Assembly: GCA_029204225.1 (NCBI GenBank)
Contig: CM055096.1
Span: 36,450,954-36,514,953 of the forward strand
Direction of reading: 5' to 3'
DNA from: Diphasiastrum complanatum
Lineage: Eukaryota > Streptophyta > Lycopodiopsida > Lycopodiales > Lycopodiaceae
DNA: 64,000 nucleotides
Positions 41,001 to 47,188 of the stretch are shown here, piece by piece. The translations under genes and the position numbers were made by a program. The notes beneath the pieces are model-generated. The model did not search any database. It was not told where the DNA came from and saw only the letters and a program-made list of their open reading frames with translations. How positions within the stretch are numbered: the first letter of the stretch is position 1; every line of letters starts with the position of its first letter.

Positions 41001-41225
41001 GGATGAAGGAGATTGGTGGCCCAAGGTATGGGGAAACTATCAACGACACAGCGGTTGAAACAATGGGCCAGGAAAGGGGAGGCGAGTTGGGCAATTGGTT
41101 TGAGGAGCTCAGCTGAAAGGAGGTCAATGTCAGACGTACGATTGTTCTTGAGTTTGCAGATGGTGGCTTCAACCATGTCAGGAGAAAAGAAGTCACAGTG
41201 GGTAGGACAAGAAGAAAGAGAGATG

Positions 41226-41310
<85 letters not shown>

Positions 41311-44300
41311 GTGAGTGAGTGAGTGAGTGCCACCATGCCGAGGGATAGGGATCTCTTGTGGGATCACGTCACCATCGCTACGGCCTATGGCACATTGGAC
41401 ACGAAGAGATGGAGTTGCAGATACTGTCACCAGTCTTACATTGGAGGGCCCACACGCATCAGGGCACATCTGTTACATTTGAGGGGGTACGAGATTGCCC
41501 CTTGCATGCATGCTCCTGACACGATACGCACTCCTGTTGCATCGGAGGAGGTTGGCCCTTCGAGGATGGGGCCCAGACAGAGAGGCAAACATTCAACTCT
41601 TACACTTCAAACATTGATCAAGTTTTAACTCACATCAAGTTTGAAGTTTCAAGTTCAACGATCATTGATCATCTAATTTATAAATTGTATTGTAATTTGT
41701 CTTTTTTGGCAGATCGAGATGCAATCACAGCGACACAGCCAGAGACCACCACGCCCCCCAGTTGCCATCCGCTCACCTCTCGCTTCCCACGGCTTAGTGG
41801 ACAGAGCTGCAGATGAGGCAGGGCCTAGTACCCGACCTGACCTGCCTTTTGGTGCGGGATCCTCGACACCACCTCCAGCCGTGACCATACCGGCACCACA
41901 TCAGCCACTTGAGAATGGGAGTGGTAGATGGGGCCGCACTACATAGCTGGGGGGTAGGGACTACTAGAGGACCTGTCACTCGAGCAGAGCGCAGGAGGAG
42001 GGTAGGAGAGGGTAGCAGCTCCCGTGCTCATAGGCCTGACGACGAGTTTGAGTCTGAGGCTTCGTCAAGGTCAGAGTCCTCAAAGGAGGAGGAGTGTGTG
42101 GATGAGGAGTTCGAGGAGGGCGGGGATGAGGATGAGGGGCATCATACCTCTGCCTCCGATGAGGATTTCGTTGTTGTTACTTGAGAGACCACAGCAGGCT
42201 CCACAACACCAGCGAGCAGGAGGAGACTTAGGCCTAGGAGAGCTTAGAGTGCTCAGTGTACATTGTAGATCAGTTACTAGTAGTTTGGACTCTGTAGATA
42301 GGTCATAGTAGTTGTAATTACATAGTATGGATGAGCATTGACTCTTGAGCTGTTTACACATCATGATTTATCATCAGACATGTCGCATGTGGCATTACAT
42401 TGGTGACCGGACTCATGAGGCACCTGGCATATGTATTTACTATTATGTTATGATGATATATTATGGATTCTAATTTCTGATTCCTGAAGTTAACTGGTTA
42501 CTGTAGTCTGTTTAATGTTAGTCGATTATCTAATATCAAGATTCAGTAATTACTAATGGTTTTACAATTTTGATTTCGGTATTTAATGTATTATGTTACA
42601 TATAGAATGTTCAATGTTGAATGGTGAATCTAAGTTTCTAACCTAAATTTTTTTGGCTTTCTCAAAGAGACTCAAACATTGTCATAACCTTCGTGTTTAT
42701 TCTTTTCTCCGATTTCGACATTGGGATTTGCAAATAAGTTTGAATTTTGAACTTCAACTTTGAACTTTGAAACAAAATTACAAATTACAATCTATGGTCC
42801 TACGGTTTAGACTCTACCTAGCTACCATTATCCATATCAGACTGAGACTAGTTATTGGTCACTATTATTAGCTCTGAGCTCAAATTTCAATTATACTCCT
42901 AAACCCTAAGTTCCAAGTGGCAAGTTCCAACTCCACAGTCTCCTTAGCAAGCAGATCTTTGTACCCATGATATGGTTACCACTTACTGCAGTTGTCTTAA
43001 ACTTGGGTCATTATGTTTTGATACCGTATACAACAGGTCACAAGAGATCCGAGTATCCTGATATTTCTAAACTTAGAGGAAATTATTTAGCTATTAAGTA
43101 TCTGTACAATGAATATATGACTTGTACATGATAGAAAATTATTGTTTTTTGAAAGATGGAAAAGACAGGTTCGAACCGTTTTCTGATTCAAACCTGGCCT
43201 GCCGGTTCGAACCTCAAAGAATCGGTTCAAACCGGCCGGTTCGAATTGACCTGTTCGAATCGGGGTGTAACCTTGCTTTGAATGCTACTGCCGAGTAGCG
43301 GCAACTTGAGTCCGTCGTGATGCACCTCGAGTCACAGGTCCTACACAGAGATTTGCAGTTATTGGAAAGTACCCATTGCCCAAAATTGAACTTTGAAGAC
43401 TCAAGACCCAGGTGACCTAGACAATAGAATCTAGATAGTACATACTACAATCTTGAAAGTTGATTGAAATACAAGACTCAAGTAATCAAATTTCAAATAC
43501 CAAGCAAGGCTCAAGCCTCAAGCCTACCCAATCGTGCAAGAGACTCGCAATGCACGAGGGCATAGACATTCTCCTCCTCCTTTGACCTAGGTGGTAAATC
43601 GGGAACCTTGGCGATGCCGATCTCATGAGGGTTTTCCCTAAAGCTAAACAATTCACATATCCACGACTAGGCATTCGCTCATGTCACATGTGACAGAAAT
43701 TCACAAATTACAAATGGTTCATGAATCATCGAAGTTCAAACTGGTCAACTTTCAAGACTTCAAGTACCAAGATTCAAGTGATAAGTTTGAACACTTACCA
43801 CACAAGTTCCAGTTCAAGTAGTTCAAGCTCAAGCCTCAAATACAAAGTTTAACTGATTAGTAATTACCTGCATGGGTTCTTCGGCCTCCCTCATATTATC
43901 TAGATGGTGTAGGTTTGAATGCACAAACACTAGCCTTTGTAATTGCTCTGCGGAGAGCCTGTTTCTCTTGTTGGTATGTATGAGGGAGTAAATGCTTCAA
44001 TTCCTCTCACAAGCTGCTGTGGTGCAGTCCCTTGAGAGGACTCTCAATGCAATGCGATGTAGCCTAGGGGTGCAGTTATGGACTCGGTTGATTACATTCG
44101 CCGCGTCTTTCTTTACTTTATTTCATGCATACGTAGGGCTTGGGGTCCTTTTTATTAGTCTAGTTCATATTTTTAGTTATGTATTGGACTTGGGCCCATA
44201 TTGTTACTTTATTTGATATTTGGTCATGTACTGATGAGGGGGACCATCTGGGGGGTCACAGACCTTATCTGAGGGCGCACTATTATCCCTCCTAGAGATT

Positions 44301-47153
44301 GGTTTCCTCAGTCTTATCCATTGAGGGCTCCCTTTTAGGGCTTCTCTATGGGTATAAGTAGGAGACATTGTCATTCATTATTCAACTTATGGTATTGATC
44401 TCTCTCTCTAGTCTCTTTAAGCATTCTCTTTCTTGCTTTCTAGACTAGTTTCTTGCTTATGTGCTGCTTTCCTAGCTTAGCCATTAATCTATTGTGAATC
44501 AGTTCATAACTTGGTATATTACATAACAAGTTGAAAGCTAACAAGAACAATCAAATTTTAGATTTCAAAGTTCACCTGCTCCTACATGTGCAGCATGAGG
44601 ACGGGGTGCATCGGCATCCTTTGCAGCTGCAGTGCTGCCAGGTCTCGCCAACCCAATGTCTTGTGGTGCCTGTGTGCAAGCAGCTATGTCGTAGCCATGC
44701 ACTGCCAAGAGGTATGCTCGAATCCGCAAAGGACCGCCTTTGAAGGTCATGTTGCAATATTTGCAAGTCCACCTCTTTGCACTTGAGTTGCCATACCCTC
44801 TTGCAACCAGCTCCACCACATTGTGTAATGACTCTCTCCAACTCATCAATATACAAGCCAAAGAGGACTGGTGAGAGGGAGCAACCCTGCTTCACCCCAA
44901 TAGTGCTCCAAATATGATCGGATATGCCACTACTATGTCGGCATGTAGTCTCCTAGTCTCCGCCTCTGAGCTCACAACTGACTGAAGAATAGTACCATAT
45001 AACTTCGCCAGGACATGCCCGATCATGATGGTGCGGTAGTTACTCGGAATCATGGGGTCACCATTCTTATGGATGGGGTGGATGATGTTAGTGCACCAGG
45101 ATGAAGGGAAACCGGAAACAATTGTGGAATTGAGAAGGGTGGCTATAGTAGGAGTGAGTACGTCCGAGGCATGAACTGGGAAAGGAGTTCAGATTCAAGG
45201 TCTTCAATATCTTTGGCCGTGTTGGACTTCATCTTCTTAATGGCTGCAAGTACCATGTCAGATGTGAAGAAGGAGAACTCAGATGGTCGTGGAGATATAG
45301 AGATGGGTGAGTCGGGGACGATATACAGGCTAGTAGCATAATCAATCGAGATGCAGAGGTCCTCCAGGAGGGGTGGTGGGGAGCGAGGAATGAACTCACG
45401 CCAAAAGCGCCCGAAGAAGAACTGAAGAGAAGGTCAATAAGACGTCTCCCTTCAGTATCATCGTAGGAACGCTTCTTACGACGGAGAACACGTCAGGTCC
45501 CGATTCTTTCCGATTTGAATCGGGACTTGACAATTTGTTGACGAATTGCGATTCGTGAAAACACAACGGCGTAGTGTGAGTGCATGAGAGTTCCTTTAGG
45601 TTAAATTTTGGTAAAATTGAACTAAATATAGTCAATACACCAAAGTTATAGCTCCACTATGGCAAAAAACATTAGTTTTGACTATTATCTCGACTATTCA
45701 CCAAAAACATAGTGTTTACATATTCTATGGGTAAGGCTCACCTCTACACTACTCATAAACATGATCATTGATGACAAAGAAGGCTCCAAACATTAGATTC
45801 CAGAAGTATATGACATACAACTCAAATTTTTGGATTCACTAGAGAAAAACAAAAGGTGGTATGGAGTGACAATGTAAGCTAGTATGCAATTATATTATGA
45901 GTATGTAGGCTTTCATTAGGGCGATTTGAGGTGTTGGAGAGGTTGCGAATGCTACTGCTGCAACAGCCAGAACAAGAGAACGACTTTTTCAAATCTGAAA
46001 ATTGTGGGAAATTTTCAAGTTATAATGAAAAAGCTTTTTTTTTTTGGCCCCTTTGACTATAGCCACTACTTTAGACCTATTGCCTGCTGCAAATCACTGA
46101 TAATACGCACAATCTGGTGATCAGAAGGCAATGAGGGACCTACTGTACCCTCAGAGTTAGAAGCCAAAAAATTCTACTCATAGCTTCTTTTTCCACAGGG
46201 AAAAGTGGATTGAAAACTTCTTTATCTCGTTGCATGCGTTATGCATGCCATACGGAGTTGATTCACAGCCAAGTGCATGCGGAAGTGGACGAAGGAATGG
46301 TTTGACAGTGCGATAGGGATAATTCCAATAATATTGATGCAAGAAATGAAAGCTGGTGACCCTATAAGATTGTCAACTACGTTGTGCCTCCTCCACTACG
46401 AGGATGGCATGTGTACTTGCAATCATGATAAATAAACACTATAATTCCGAATTTAAGTTAAATTTTTCTGTCAAGATATCGGCTAACAATCCCACACCAA
46501 AGCCACTTACCAGCAAAAACTTGGACATGTTGCCTGGCAATGAGAACCACTAATCAACCAAGGGAGGTGTGTTACCCAGATGCATGTATGATTTCTTTCA
46601 TGCTTAATGTATGATGTGACTGGTCCATCATTGTCTGGTGACGATCCACGAACAGCAAACTTCTCAATATCAGGAGCATGTAGGCATAGTGGAGCTTGAA
46701 ACCCATCATGTATGTATATTTAATCTATTGTGTGGGCATTAAAATCGCCCATCGAAAGAATCTGTCTCCTCTCTAAATATGAAATGATATTAGACGACAA
46801 ATCTGAATGTGGTGAAGTATTTGTACCCTTTGCAAGTGATGATGTCTTTGGTGGAAAGTAATTGGCGGCAAGAAACTCTTTTTGTACATTGTCCCTTGTG
46901 ATTTAGAATTATACAGATTGCACGTCCTCATTTCTTAGTGCCATTGTAAGAGATGTCTTTGAAGATGCTTGTATGAACCAGCAACCCACCCCCCCCAATC
47001 ACGTCCCTCGAATTGACCTGTCCTCCTCTCGATTAAGTAACTCTTGTAAGAAGCTTATAAATATGGAAAACCCTTTCTCCACACATGGAATAACCCTGCT
47101 GTTGATGGAGAACCGTAACTCTCTTATTGCAGATGATGGGTTTTAACTTAAAG

Positions 47154-47188
<35 letters not shown>

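Larger units (their letters stand above)
38084..41230 (-). mobile_element. LINE copy 7, 5'-truncated, with internal duplication
   Basis: The first inserted of the three LINEs in hAT-2. Its truncated 5' end lies upstream of the RT and touches the (GA)n of the hAT leader at 41231. The 3' end has the hairpin at 38105-38118 and GTTAATAAAGC-(TC)n. About 735 bp of ORF2 3' sequence is tandemly duplicated (38784-39519 and 39520-40254). Confidence 0.85.
31356..43275 (+). mobile_element. hAT-2 DNA transposon, internally deleted, with a LINE array inside
   Basis: Terminal CAAGGTT at 31356 and AACCTTG at 43275 are inverted, flanked by 8-bp duplications with one mismatch. Palindromic GGTTCGAACC motifs lie just inside both ends. 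The transposase has only a BED exon (41335-41628) and an acidic C-terminal exon (41713-42184); the catalytic core is deleted, so it is non-autonomous. Its 5' leader contained (GA)n(GTGA)n, into which three LINEs inserted (31471-41329). Without them it would be about 2.1 kb. Confidence 0.82.
30475..45529 (-). mobile_element. hAT-3 DNA transposon, split by hAT-2
   Basis: Minus-strand exons of one transposase lie on both sides of hAT-2: BED finger (44575-44826), dimerisation exon (43868-44073), an exon near 43640-43500 ([20 protein letters not shown]) and the acidic tail at 31347-31180. hAT-2 inserted in the last coding exon. A D-family LTR (44074-44511) and a LINE fragment (44827-45480) also lie inside. 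The limits are estimates from GAATCGT-type motifs near 30481 and GAATCGGGACTTG near 45529; no 8-bp duplication was confirmed. Confidence 0.6.

Noticed and set aside
44074-44511. Solo LTR made by LTR recombination
   Set aside because: It lacks a flanking 5-bp duplication and retains the start of the primer-binding site.
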